A stretch of DNA of 5,658 bases. Origin: Deltaproteobacteria bacterium. Lineage in GTDB: Bacteria > Desulfobacterota > Binatia > DP-6. Position numbers and translations under genes: made by a program. The stretch spans positions 1 through 5,658 of the forward strand of contig VBLA01000098.1 of NCBI GenBank assembly GCA_005879245.1. Direction: 5' to 3'. Positions 1-5,273 of the stretch are shown piece after piece. The notes under the pieces were generated by a model. It made no database searches and had not been told where the DNA came from. It was given only the letters and a program-made list of their open reading frames with translations. How positions within the stretch are numbered: position 1 is the stretch's first letter; the number at the start of each line of letters is the position of its first letter.

Positions 1-186
1 GGTCACGATGTTGGCGACCGCCCCACCCCCTGGCACGACCGGCGGCTTGTCGAAGACGATGCGCCACCCGGAGGCCCGCGCCGGGAGCGCCCGCGAGAAG
101 GAGATGCCTCGTCGCCCCTGGAAGGTCGCCGTCTCCATGTTGGAGCCGTAGGCGAAGTACCAGACCGGCGAAACCAGCGCGCTCAT
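1..186 (-). CDS. Gamma-glutamylcyclotransferase-like protein, N-terminal part (runs off left edge)
   Basis: Reading leftward from the ATG at 186-184, the frame is open for 62 codons to the window edge, so the C-terminus is missing. Residues 9-17 read WYFAYGSNM. This is the hallmark N-terminal beta strand and loop of the gamma-glutamylcyclotransferase/AIG2-like fold, where the YGSNM segment forms the substrate-binding loop. Further family-like segments follow: RRGISF at 25-30, PARASGWRIVFDKPP at 35-49 and ANIV at 58-61. Members of this superfamily release 5-oxoproline from gamma-glutamyl peptides or amines, or are uncharacterised cytoplasmic relatives. The catalytic glutamate lies beyond the visible part, so activity cannot be judged. 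A purine-rich AGGTGG lies about 5-6 bases upstream of the ATG on the minus strand. The gene is divergent from the ABM-domain gene, with 82 bp between the starts. Family assignment is strong; substrate is unknown. Confidence 0.85.
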   Translation of the reverse strand, partial: MSALVSPVWYFAYGSNMETATFQGRRGISFSRALPARASGWRIVFDKPPVVPGGGAVANIVT

Positions 187-255
187 GCCGGCCACCTACC
201 GCGCCTGGCCGCCCTGGTGCCAGCATCGCCGTCAGGACGGCCCGCGTGGCCGGCC

Positions 256-263
256 GGGGGAGG
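256..263 (+). promoter_or_regulatory. Ribosome binding site that fixes the ABM gene start
   Basis: GGGGGAGG ends 5 bases before the ATG at 269. It supports that ATG over the in-frame ATG at 185. The upstream ATG would add 28 residues rich in Arg, Pro and Trp that do not look like the family, and it would overlap the start codon of the divergent gene on the other strand. Confidence 0.7.
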
Positions 264-268
264 CGTCG

Positions 269-568
269 ATGATCGTGATCGCAGGAAGCGTGGCCGCGCG
301 GCCCGAGCGGCGGGAGGAGGCGATCCGGGTCGCCCGGACGATGGCCGCCGCCACACGGGCCGAGGCGGGATGCGTGACGTACCGGTTCTCGGCCGACCTG
401 GACGACCCGAACACGCTGCTCATCTTCGAGGAGTGGGAGTCGGAGGAGGCGCTCGCGCGGCACTTCCAGTCGCCGCACATGGCCGCGTTCCGCCAGGCTC
501 TTCCCGGGCTGCTCGCTGGGGTCCCGGCGCTCAAGCGCTACGGCGTCGCCTCGGCCACGGCCATGTAG
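269..568 (+). CDS. Antibiotic biosynthesis monooxygenase (ABM)-domain protein, YgiN-like
   Basis: This is a 99-residue protein, the usual size of a single stand-alone ABM domain (dimeric alpha+beta barrel). The pattern is typical. The first strand is MIVIAGSVAARPE (residues 1-13). An amphipathic helix with many Arg and Glu follows (14-32). Then comes the core GCVTYRF (34-40), LLIFEEWES (50-58), and a second helix ALARHFQSPHMAAF (61-74) with His65 and His70. Family members include quinol monooxygenases (YgiN), cofactor-free oxygenases of polyketide pathways and haem-degrading relatives. Many are small cytoplasmic proteins of unknown substrate. Nothing nearby resembles a polyketide cluster, so a general quinone- or stress-related role is more likely than antibiotic synthesis, but that is inference. 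The start is chosen from the GGGGGAGG site 5 bases upstream. A GC hairpin lies immediately after the stop. Confidence 0.88.
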   Translation: MIVIAGSVAARPERREEAIRVARTMAAATRAEAGCVTYRFSADLDDPNTLLIFEEWESEEALARHFQSPHMAAFRQALPGLLAGVPALKRYGVASATAM

Positions 569-572
569 GCGG

Positions 573-590
573 GGCGAGCGGCTGCTCGCC
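573..590 (+). terminator. Hairpin just after the ABM gene stop
   Basis: A perfect 7-bp stem, GGCGAGC (573-579) with GCTCGCC (584-590), closes a 4-base loop and starts 5 bases after the TAG. No T-run follows directly; the next T-rich stretch is at 613-625. It may be a weak or Rho-assisted terminator, or simply a 3'-end stabilising hairpin. Confidence 0.35.
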
Positions 591-655
591 GCCCGAATAC
601 ACTCCGGAGACTCTTTGCTAATTTTAACAACTGATGCGAATGCGGCAAATTGTCT

Positions 656-688
656 CGGCGGAAATCCGGGTTGTGCTCCGGAACGCCG
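656..688 (-). terminator. Nested hairpin just after the miaE stop
   Basis: CGGCG (656-660) pairs with CGCCG (684-688). Inside it, TCCGG (665-669) pairs with CCGGA (678-682) around an 8-base loop. An alternative outer stem is TGCGGC (641-646) with GCCGCA (685-690). The structure begins 13 bases beyond the minus-strand miaE stop codon, where a terminator would sit. On the minus strand it is followed by AATTT-type sequence rather than a clean U-run, so intrinsic termination is plausible but not proven. Confidence 0.35.
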
Positions 689-701
689 CAGCGCTATTTC
701 G

Positions 702-1277
702 CTAGGTATGAAGCCTTGCGAGCGGCGGTGCCGCCGCGAGCACGCTCGCCTCGCGGGCGGCGAGCGCGCGGAGGCGCGCCCGCACCTGCGTCTCGGGAGC
801 GACCCGAGTCGCGAGATCGACGTAGGTCTGATGGTGTCGTGCCTCCGCGGCGAGGAGCCCGCGGTAGAGGGCGGCGAGCGCGGGGTCGTCGAGTGCGCCT
901 GCGAGGAGCCGCATGCGCTCGCAGCTTCGCGCCTCGATGAGCGCCGAGCAGAGGAGCGTGTCGACGAGCCGCTCGGGCTCCTGCGTGCGGACCGCCCGCA
1001 GGAGCTCGGCGGCATACGGGCTCGGCACCTGGTGACGGAACCGGATGCCGCGCGCCGTCAGCACCGCCAGCACCTCCTCGAAGTGCGCCAGCTCCTCGCG
1101 CGCGAGCCGGGAGAGCGGCGCGAGCAGCTCCTCCCGCTCGGCGTACTTGAAGAGGAGGCTCACCGCGCTCGAGGCCGCCTTCTTCTCGCAGTGGGCGTGG
1201 TCGAGCAGGATCTCGTCGAGGTGGGCAAGGGCCCGCGCGAGCCAGGCCTCGTCCGTCGCCGACCGGAGGCTCAGCAT
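702..1277 (-). CDS. miaE: tRNA-(ms2io6A37) hydroxylase, MiaE-type diiron protein
   Basis: This 191-residue protein is a typical length for the Pseudomonas-type MiaE. MiaE uses a non-haem diiron centre and O2 to hydroxylate the isopentenyl side chain of ms2i6A at position 37 of tRNAs reading U-starting codons. It acts in the cytoplasm after MiaA and MiaB. The six expected ligands of the four-helix bundle are visible: Glu31 in DHAHCEKKA (26-34), Glu62 and His65 in REELAHFE (60-67), Glu115 in IEARSCER (114-121), and Glu145 and His148 in SEARH-like AEARHHQ (144-150). The conserved stretch RTQEPERLVDTL (97-108) lies between. The ATG at 1277 is supported by AGGAG on the minus strand (1284-1288), six bases upstream. 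The gene is divergent from the TetR operon and convergent with the ABM gene. The operators in the shared 116-bp intergenic region could also affect its promoter, which I cannot pinpoint. The main alternative is a MiaE-like ferritin paralogue with a different substrate. Confidence 0.9.
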   Translation of the reverse strand: MLSLRSATDEAWLARALAHLDEILLDHAHCEKKAASSAVSLLFKYAEREELLAPLSRLAREELAHFEEVLAVLTARGIRFRHQVPSPYAAELLRAVRTQEPERLVDTLLCSALIEARSCERMRLLAGALDDPALAALYRGLLAAEARHHQTYVDLATRVAPETQVRARLRALAAREASVLAAAPPLARLHT

Positions 1278-1336
1278 GGCAGGCTCCTAGCACGGGGACG
1301 GAGCCTGCCCTAGGCGCTCCCCTCGCGGCCGGGTGC

Positions 1337-1365
1337 TTGACACTGCCCCGACCGATCGGGATATT
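1337..1365 (+). promoter_or_regulatory. Sigma70-type promoter of the TetR operon
   Basis: A perfect -35 box TTGACA (1337-1342) is followed by a 17-bp spacer and a -10 box GATATT (1360-1365, four of six consensus bases). Transcription would start near 1371-1373, about 22 bases before the ATG at 1394. Operator copy 1 lies in the spacer and copy 2 covers the predicted start site, so a bound repressor would block RNA polymerase. Confidence 0.7.
1347..1359 (+). promoter_or_regulatory. TetR operator copy 1 (half-degenerate)
   Basis: CCCGACCGATCGG is identical to 13 consecutive bases (1369-1381) of the full palindrome downstream. It keeps the palindromic core CCGATCGG and the left arm, while the right arm has decayed into the -10 box. 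Its centre is 22 bp, about two helical turns, from the centre of copy 2, which would place two dimers on the same face of the DNA. Confidence 0.65.
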
Positions 1366-1367
1366 GA

Positions 1368-1387
1368 ACCCGACCGATCGGTCGGGT
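1368..1387 (+). promoter_or_regulatory. TetR operator copy 2, perfect 20-bp palindrome
   Basis: ACCCGACCGATCGGTCGGGT equals its own reverse complement over all 20 bases. It ends 6 bases before the TetR start codon and overlaps the predicted transcription start. Palindromes of this size directly before a tetR gene are typical autoregulatory operators. No further copy of the 13-bp core was seen elsewhere in the window. Confidence 0.75.
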
Positions 1388-1393
1388 CCCGCA

Positions 1394-2038
1394 ATGAAGG
1401 CTGCCTCGTCGACCGCCGAGCAGAGCTCGCACGACAAGATCCTCGACGCCGCCGAGATCCTGTTCGCCAAGCGCGGCTACGCGGGGGTCGGCCTCTCCGA
1501 GCTCGCCGAGGTGGTCGGCCTCGGCAAGTCGTCGCTCTTCCACCACTTCGAGAACAAGGCGCAGCTCTATGCCGCGGTGGCGGCGCGCATCCTCGGCCGC
1601 ATCGAGGAGCGGCTCGTCCGCTCGCTCGCCAAGGGCGGGGACCCCATCGTGCGTCTCGAACGCTGGCTCGACGAACTGATCGATCTCCTGGCCGACCATC
1701 CCACGTACGCGCGCCTCCTCCTCCGTTCGCTCTTCGAGGACGACGATCTCCCCGGTGACACACCCGAGGAGCAGGAGGCGCACCGCGCGATCGCCGGCAT
1801 GATGGCGAGCGTCGGCGCCCTCGTCCGCGAGGGCATGGCGGTGGGACTCTTCCGCGCCGCCAACGTGCAGCATCTCCTGCTCACGCTGGTCGGGCTCACG
1901 GTCTTTCCCTTCGCGTCGGGCGAGTTCGGCGCGGAGGTGCTGGGCAAGGACATCTTCGATCCGGCCGAGGTCCGGCGGCGGAAGCGCGAGCTCCGCGACC
2001 TGCTGCGCTTCGGCCTGGTGGTCAACAAAGGACGTTGA
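1394..2038 (+). CDS. TetR/AcrR-family transcriptional regulator
   Basis: This is a 214-residue protein with the normal TetR layout. The N-terminal DNA-binding domain spans about residues 12-60. Helix 1 is DKILDAAEILFAKRGY (14-29). The helix-turn-helix runs through LSELAEVVGLGKSSLFHHFENKAQL (34-58), with recognition helix KSSLFHHF. The helical C-terminal domain (about 65-210) binds ligand and dimerises, and resembles no specific subfamily that I can name. The ATG at 1394 is chosen because the only upstream in-frame start, a TTG at 1337, lies inside the -35 box. There is no good Shine-Dalgarno, only GGTCGGG about 7 bases upstream, so translation initiation may be weak. Two operator-like sites upstream suggest autorepression. 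The ferritin-like gene follows after 10 bp and is the most likely co-regulated target. The inducing ligand is unknown; a hydrophobic or acyl compound is a guess from the neighbours only. Confidence 0.92.
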   Translation: MKAASSTAEQSSHDKILDAAEILFAKRGYAGVGLSELAEVVGLGKSSLFHHFENKAQLYAAVAARILGRIEERLVRSLAKGGDPIVRLERWLDELIDLLADHPTYARLLLRSLFEDDDLPGDTPEEQEAHRAIAGMMASVGALVREGMAVGLFRAANVQHLLLTLVGLTVFPFASGEFGAEVLGKDIFDPAEVRRRKRELRDLLRFGLVVNKGR

Positions 2039-2048
2039 GGGAGGACCC

Positions 2049-3134
2049 ATGGAAAAACTCCTCGCAGAGCACCGCCGACGGCTCGGGGACTTCGAGCTCG
2101 TGGAGATCGACGAGCAGCGCATCGCCGAGCTGCGCGACGAGATCGATGTCGATGTGCCGATCGATCTCCGCTGGACGTGGAGCTACGCGAGCGAGGTCGA
2201 GGAGCTCCGCGCCCTCTACGAGCGCGGCAAGCGCGGCCAGTGGAACGCCGAGGCCGACGTCGACTGGTCGATTCCCTTCCCGCGCGACGAGTGGTTTCTC
2301 CCCAAGGAGGGGCTGCAGATCCTCCCCTCGGTCCTCGCCAGCGCGGGCGTCGACGACGCCGTCTGTCGCGCGGCGGCGTTCGACGAGTTCGCCTGGACGC
2401 TCTCCCAGCTCCTCCACGGCGAGCAGGCCGCGCTCCAGCTCTGCGGGCAGCTCACCAACGCCTGCCCGACGCTCGACGCCAAGTTCTACGCCGCCTCGCA
2501 GGTGATCGACGAGGCGCGCCACGTCGAGGTGTTCGCCAAGTTCCTGCAGCGGAAGGTGGGGACCATCTATCCCATCGGCGGCACGCTCAAGGTCCTCCTC
2601 GACACGCTGCTCGCCGCGCCCACCTGGAAGACGAAGACGCTCGGCATGCAGACCCTCTTCGAGGGCATGGCGGTCGGCATCTTCGACCTGCTCCAGAAGG
2701 GATCCACCAACCCGCTCCTCTCCGACATCATCCGGCGCGTCAAGCAGGACGAGGCCCGGCACGCGGCCTTCGGCATCCTGACCATGCGCCGCACGGTGCG
2801 CGAGGCCACGCCCGAAGAGATGACGGACATGGAAGATTTCTCGTTCAACGTCCTCGAGACCTTCAACGGCAACCAGCAGATCGACATGCTGCGCGACCTG
2901 GCGCCCAAGTACGGCCTCGACCCCGAGAGCGTCGTGCAGATGCTGCTCACCCAGGAGAACTTCGCCGAGTTCAACAGCGAGGTCTTCATGCACACGGTGA
3001 TCCCGAACCTCGTCCGCCTGGGCCTCATCACGGAGCGGACGGAGGCGAAGTACCGCGCCACGGGCATCATGTGGGGCGACCGCTTCGGCGCGGGCACCGA
3101 TACCGACGTGGCGGCGAGCCTGCGCGGTAACTAG
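2049..3134 (+). CDS. Ferritin-like (R2-like) diiron oxidase/oxygenase of unknown substrate
   Basis: This 361-residue protein has two DEARH motifs, at 154-158 and 234-238. With Glu125 (in LLHGEQAAL) and Glu205 (in LFEGMAVG) they supply six predicted iron ligands: Glu125, Glu155, His158, Glu205, Glu235, His238. The spacing is 30/50/30. Such proteins use a carboxylate-bridged diiron site to activate O2. The usual tyrosyl-radical position of RNR R2 (His+4) is Phe162. The R2lox cross-link positions would be Ala128 and Met200 instead of Val and Tyr. The extra AurF histidine position is Val231. It therefore does not look like a canonical member of any of these three. About 110 residues precede and 120 follow the bundle, including a Trp-rich N-terminal part and an acidic helical C-terminal part. 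There is no signal peptide or membrane segment. GGGAGG lies 4 bases before the ATG and 10 bp after the TetR stop, implying one operon. Reductase and electron-transfer genes are not present in the window. Confidence 0.82.
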   Translation: MEKLLAEHRRRLGDFELVEIDEQRIAELRDEIDVDVPIDLRWTWSYASEVEELRALYERGKRGQWNAEADVDWSIPFPRDEWFLPKEGLQILPSVLASAGVDDAVCRAAAFDEFAWTLSQLLHGEQAALQLCGQLTNACPTLDAKFYAASQVIDEARHVEVFAKFLQRKVGTIYPIGGTLKVLLDTLLAAPTWKTKTLGMQTLFEGMAVGIFDLLQKGSTNPLLSDIIRRVKQDEARHAAFGILTMRRTVREATPEEMTDMEDFSFNVLETFNGNQQIDMLRDLAPKYGLDPESVVQMLLTQENFAEFNSEVFMHTVIPNLVRLGLITERTEAKYRATGIMWGDRFGAGTDTDVAASLRGN

Positions 3135-3156
3135 GATCATCGCGTTCGAGGACGGG

Positions 3157-3182
3157 GAGCGGGGCGCGGGCCACCCCCGCTC
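3157..3182 (+). terminator. Hairpin after the diiron gene, probable operon end
   Basis: GAGCGGGG (3157-3164) pairs perfectly with CCCCGCTC (3175-3182) around a 10-base loop, starting 23 bases after the TAG. It lacks a following T-run, so it is a terminator candidate by position and stability only. Confidence 0.45.
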
Positions 3183-3224
3183 GCCTTCGGTTCGGTCGCG
3201 TGTGGCGGCGCGAGTCACCTCGAG

Positions 3225-3240
3225 GGTCGCGTACGCGACC
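3225..3240. promoter_or_regulatory. Perfect 16-bp palindrome, operator-like
   Basis: GGTCGCGTACGCGACC equals its own reverse complement. Its left half GGTCGCGT recurs in direct orientation at 3194-3201, 31 bp (about three helical turns) upstream. Its sequence differs from the TetR operator at 1368-1387, so any binding protein would be a different one. It could instead be chance symmetry in GC-rich DNA. Confidence 0.35.
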
Positions 3241-3248
3241 TCACAGGC

Positions 3249-3273
3249 GGCGCTCGGGGGTGCCCCGCGCCCC
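3249..3273. repeat. Short GC-rich imperfect hairpin
   Basis: GGGG (3256-3259) pairs with CCCC (3263-3266) around a 3-base loop. The stem extends outward through 3249 and 3273 with two mismatches, giving nine paired positions out of eleven. Its function is unknown. It lies between the palindrome and the long inverted repeat. Confidence 0.4.
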
Positions 3274-3366
3274 ACTCCCCGTCTGCGCCGGTGATCTGGT
3301 TTCGAGCCGCATGCCAGGGGACGCGGGATCGTCGGTCCGCGGCTTGCCCGCGCGCGTAGCCTGCGG

Positions 3367-3479
3367 CGCGGGAGCGGGGGCGCCGTCGTAGCGCCTCTCG
3401 AGCCGGCACGCGGCAGGCGACCAAGAGACGCCGCGCGGCCGGCGAGAGCCGAAGCGGAGACGGCGCCCCCGCTCCCGCG
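3367..3479. repeat. 113-bp long hairpin with perfect 21-bp arms
   Basis: The arms 3367-3387 and 3459-3479 are perfect 21-base inverted repeats; the left arm begins CGCGGGAGCGG and ends GCGCCGTC. The 71-bp spacer is itself largely self-complementary. Pairs include 3392-3394 with 3454-3456, CTCTCG 3395-3400 with CGAGAG 3443-3448, 3403-3407 with 3438-3442, 3409-3412 with 3434-3437, and 3416-3419 with 3429-3432. The terminal loop is about 9 bases (3420-3428). The whole element folds as one rod-like stem with small bulges. It could be a MITE or REP-type repeat, a cruciform site, a structured RNA or a strong 3' stabiliser. No flanking target duplication or transposase was seen. It ends about 60 bp before the acyl-CoA dehydrogenase start. 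Confidence 0.75.
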
Positions 3480-3493
3480 AACGGGACCAGGCT

Positions 3494-3516
3494 CGCCGCT
3501 GTTCGGAATAGCGGCG
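3494..3516. promoter_or_regulatory. Inverted repeat overlapping the acyl-CoA dehydrogenase promoter
   Basis: CGCCGCT (3494-3500) and AGCGGCG (3510-3516) are perfect inverted repeats with a 9-base spacer that contains the candidate -35 box. A bound dimeric regulator here would control the downstream gene. It could also be a chance GC repeat. Confidence 0.35.
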
Positions 3517-3531
3517 GTCCGATGCTACCAT
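3502..3531 (+). promoter_or_regulatory. Candidate extended -10 promoter, possibly giving a leaderless mRNA
   Basis: TGCTACCAT (3523-3531) fits an extended -10 element (TG, one base, then TACCAT). A weak -35 candidate, TTCGGA, lies at 3502-3507 with an 18-bp spacer. Transcription would start around 3538-3541, at or within a few bases of the ATG at 3541. No Shine-Dalgarno is present in the short TTCTCCCGC stretch before the ATG, which agrees with leaderless initiation. Confidence 0.4.
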
Positions 3532-3540
3532 TTCTCCCGC

Positions 3541-5259
3541 ATGGCGAAGGACTTCTTCCATCGGGACATCGAGCTCTTCATCGACCACCGGTTCGACTGG
3601 GGCCGGTACCTCCACCTCCGCGGCGTCGAGGCGAACGTCGCCGACGAGGTGGAGACCTACAAGACCGTCCTCCGCACGACGGGGGAGGTCTGCGAGGACA
3701 TCGAGGCCGGCGCCCTCGACCACTGGCACGAGGAGGTGCGGCTCGAGAACGGCCGGGTGGTCGTCCCGCCGCACATCGCCGCCGGCTACGAGAAGCTCCG
3801 CGGCGCGGGGCTCCTCTGCCTGACCCTCGGCAGCGAGTACGGTGGCTACGGCCTGCCGGTGCTCGTCAACTGCGCCTACCTGGAGATGGTCGCGCGCGCC
3901 GACCCGAGCCTGATGACGATCATCGGGCTCCAGGCCGGCGTGGCGCAGGACATCGAGAGGTACGGGAGCGAGGAGCTCCGCCAGCGCTACCTGCCCCGCT
4001 TCGTGTCGGGGGAGCTGCAGGGCTGCATGGATCTGACCGAGCCGCAGGCCGGCTCCGACCTGGGCGGCATCGTCACCCGCGCCACCGAGGAGCACGGCCG
4101 CTTCTTCCTCGACGGGGAGAAGATCTTCATCACCAACGGCGGCGCCGACGTCCACCTGGTCCTCGCGCGGGACGGTGCGAGCTTCGACCAGTCGCGGGGG
4201 ACGACGAACGGCTTGAACCTGATGCTCTGCCCGGTGACGCTGCCCGACGGCCGGCGGAACGGCGTGCGCGTGGCGCGCGTCGAGCGGAAGATGGGCATCC
4301 ACGGCTCTCCCACCTGTGTCATCGAGCTCGAGCACGCCGAGGCGTTCCTCCTCGGCACGCGAGGCCAGGGCTTTCGCGCGATGCTCGACCTGATGAACAA
4401 CGCCCGCCTCGGTGTGGGGGCGCAGGCGATCGGCGTGGCGGAGGCAGCCTACCGGGCGGCGCGCGAGTACGCCGCGCAGCGGGTCCAGTTCGGCACCCCG
4501 ATCGTCCAGCAGCCGCTCGTCAAGTCGATGCTGACCCTGATGGCGATCAACCTCCAGGCGGCCCGGGCGCTCCTCTATCGCACCTGCGCCCTGATCGACA
4601 TGACGGAGGCGATCCGGCGCTACCTCCATTCCGAGCGCTCGGCACGCGACCCCGGGCGCATCGCGCTCCAGGAGGAGCTCGAGCACAACACGCAGCTCAT
4701 CCGGTTCTTCACACCGCTCTGCAAGTACTACGCGACCGAGATCAGCAACCACGTGACGCGCCAGGGCATCCAGGTGCACGGCGGGGTCGGCTACATGGCA
4801 GAGTCACCCGCCGGGCACTACCACTCGGACTCGATCATCACCACCATCTACGAGGGGACGTCGGAGATCCAGGCGGGCTTCGCGCTGAAGGAGATGGGGA
4901 AGGGCGCCCTCTTCACGACGCTCGAGCGGACGCGGACCGACCTCCAGTCGCTGAGCGACGCGCAGGACGACCTCGTCCGGCTCGTCTGCGACGGCATCAA
5001 CAAGCTGACCGGCACGGTGGGTGCCCTGATGGGCGACCCGCAGTATGCGCTCCTGAACGCCAAGCGGGTGTGCGAGATGGTGATCGACGTCGTGGTGAGC
5101 GCGGAGCTCCTGTTCCAGGCCGAGGGGGGCAACGGCAAGCGCGAGCTGGCGGCCAGCTTCATCCACCGGCACATGCCCGCCGTCGAGGTGAACGCCCGCC
5201 GCATCGAGAGCGGCGACGCGACGCGCATCAAGCGGTACGACCGGATCCTCGGGCTCTAG
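3541..5259 (+). CDS. Acyl-CoA dehydrogenase, long FadE5/DmdC-like type with C-terminal extension
   Basis: This 572-residue FAD enzyme would oxidise an acyl-CoA to the 2,3-enoyl-CoA and pass electrons to ETF. Family motifs in order are an N-terminal helical cap (about 1-120), MDLTEPQAGSDLGG (163-176), KIFITNGGAD (194-203), RKMGIHGSPT (249-258), AREYAAQRVQFGTPI (307-321), QVHGGVGYMAESP (411-423) and IYEGTSEIQ (436-444). Glu438 is the probable catalytic base, at the usual YEGT position. About 115 residues follow (458-572), matching the extra C-terminal domain of the roughly 570-610-residue group that includes FadE5 and DmdC. These prefer very different acyl-CoAs, so chain length and substrate cannot be assigned. 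There is no signal peptide. The ATG is taken because homologous-looking sequence starts at once; no ribosome site precedes it. It lies 406 bp from the diiron gene and has its own promoter candidate. A functional link to that gene is possible but not shown. Confidence 0.95.
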   Translation: MAKDFFHRDIELFIDHRFDWGRYLHLRGVEANVADEVETYKTVLRTTGEVCEDIEAGALDHWHEEVRLENGRVVVPPHIAAGYEKLRGAGLLCLTLGSEYGGYGLPVLVNCAYLEMVARADPSLMTIIGLQAGVAQDIERYGSEELRQRYLPRFVSGELQGCMDLTEPQAGSDLGGIVTRATEEHGRFFLDGEKIFITNGGADVHLVLARDGASFDQSRGTTNGLNLMLCPVTLPDGRRNGVRVARVERKMGIHGSPTCVIELEHAEAFLLGTRGQGFRAMLDLMNNARLGVGAQAIGVAEAAYRAAREYAAQRVQFGTPIVQQPLVKSMLTLMAINLQAARALLYRTCALIDMTEAIRRYLHSERSARDPGRIALQEELEHNTQLIRFFTPLCKYYATEISNHVTRQGIQVHGGVGYMAESPAGHYHSDSIITTIYEGTSEIQAGFALKEMGKGALFTTLERTRTDLQSLSDAQDDLVRLVCDGINKLTGTVGALMGDPQYALLNAKRVCEMVIDVVVSAELLFQAEGGNGKRELAASFIHRHMPAVEVNARRIESGDATRIKRYDRILGL

Positions 5260-5273
5260 TCTTCCTACACCGT

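Larger units (their letters stand above)
3135..3540. other. 406-bp noncoding, highly structured GC-rich intergenic region
   Basis: No convincing gene lies here on either strand; open frames present are shadows without family-like sequence. The region is packed with self-complementary sequence: a terminator-like hairpin (3157-3182), a perfect 16-bp palindrome (3225-3240), a hairpin (3249-3273), a 113-bp long hairpin (3367-3479) and a 7-bp inverted repeat in front of the acyl-CoA dehydrogenase (3494-3516). CCCGCGC (3347-3353) can also pair with GCGCGGG (3366-3372), which would compete with the long hairpin. The likely content is the end of the TetR operon, a repeat-like or RNA-forming element, and the promoter of the next gene. 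Confidence 0.6.

Noticed and set aside
185..268. Upstream ATG start for the ABM gene
   Set aside because: The extra 28 residues do not resemble the family, and the ATG at 269 has a strong ribosome binding site. The upstream ATG also overlaps the divergent gene's start codon.
622..710. Integron attC-like site (TTTTAACAAC followed by nested inverted repeats)
   Set aside because: There is no matching GTTRRRY core site at the far end. The hairpins are better explained as 3' structures of the two convergent genes, and no integrase or cassette array is present.
1337..1393. TTG start that would add 19 residues to the TetR protein
   Set aside because: The TTG is the first half of the TTGACA -35 box, and the added residues would be translated from the operators. 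The ATG at 1394 gives a normal TetR N-terminus.
694..1470. Minus-strand open frame of 258 codons overlapping miaE
   Set aside because: It is a different frame from the real miaE gene, runs through the operator region and has Arg/Ala/Pro-rich sequence without motifs.
2022..3275. Minus-strand open frame of 417 codons opposite the diiron gene
   Set aside because: It is a shadow. Both DEARH motifs and the ribosome binding site belong to the plus-strand gene.
3241..4779. Minus-strand open frame of 512 codons opposite the acyl-CoA dehydrogenase
   Set aside because: It is an antisense shadow created by high third-position GC. Its sequence is low-complexity (Arg, Ala, Val, Glu, Leu repeats), while the plus strand encodes every acyl-CoA dehydrogenase motif.
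2049..5259. A single operon linking TetR, the diiron protein and the acyl-CoA dehydrogenase
   Set aside because: A 406-bp structured gap, a hairpin after the diiron gene and a separate promoter candidate argue for two transcription units. Joint function remains only a possibility.
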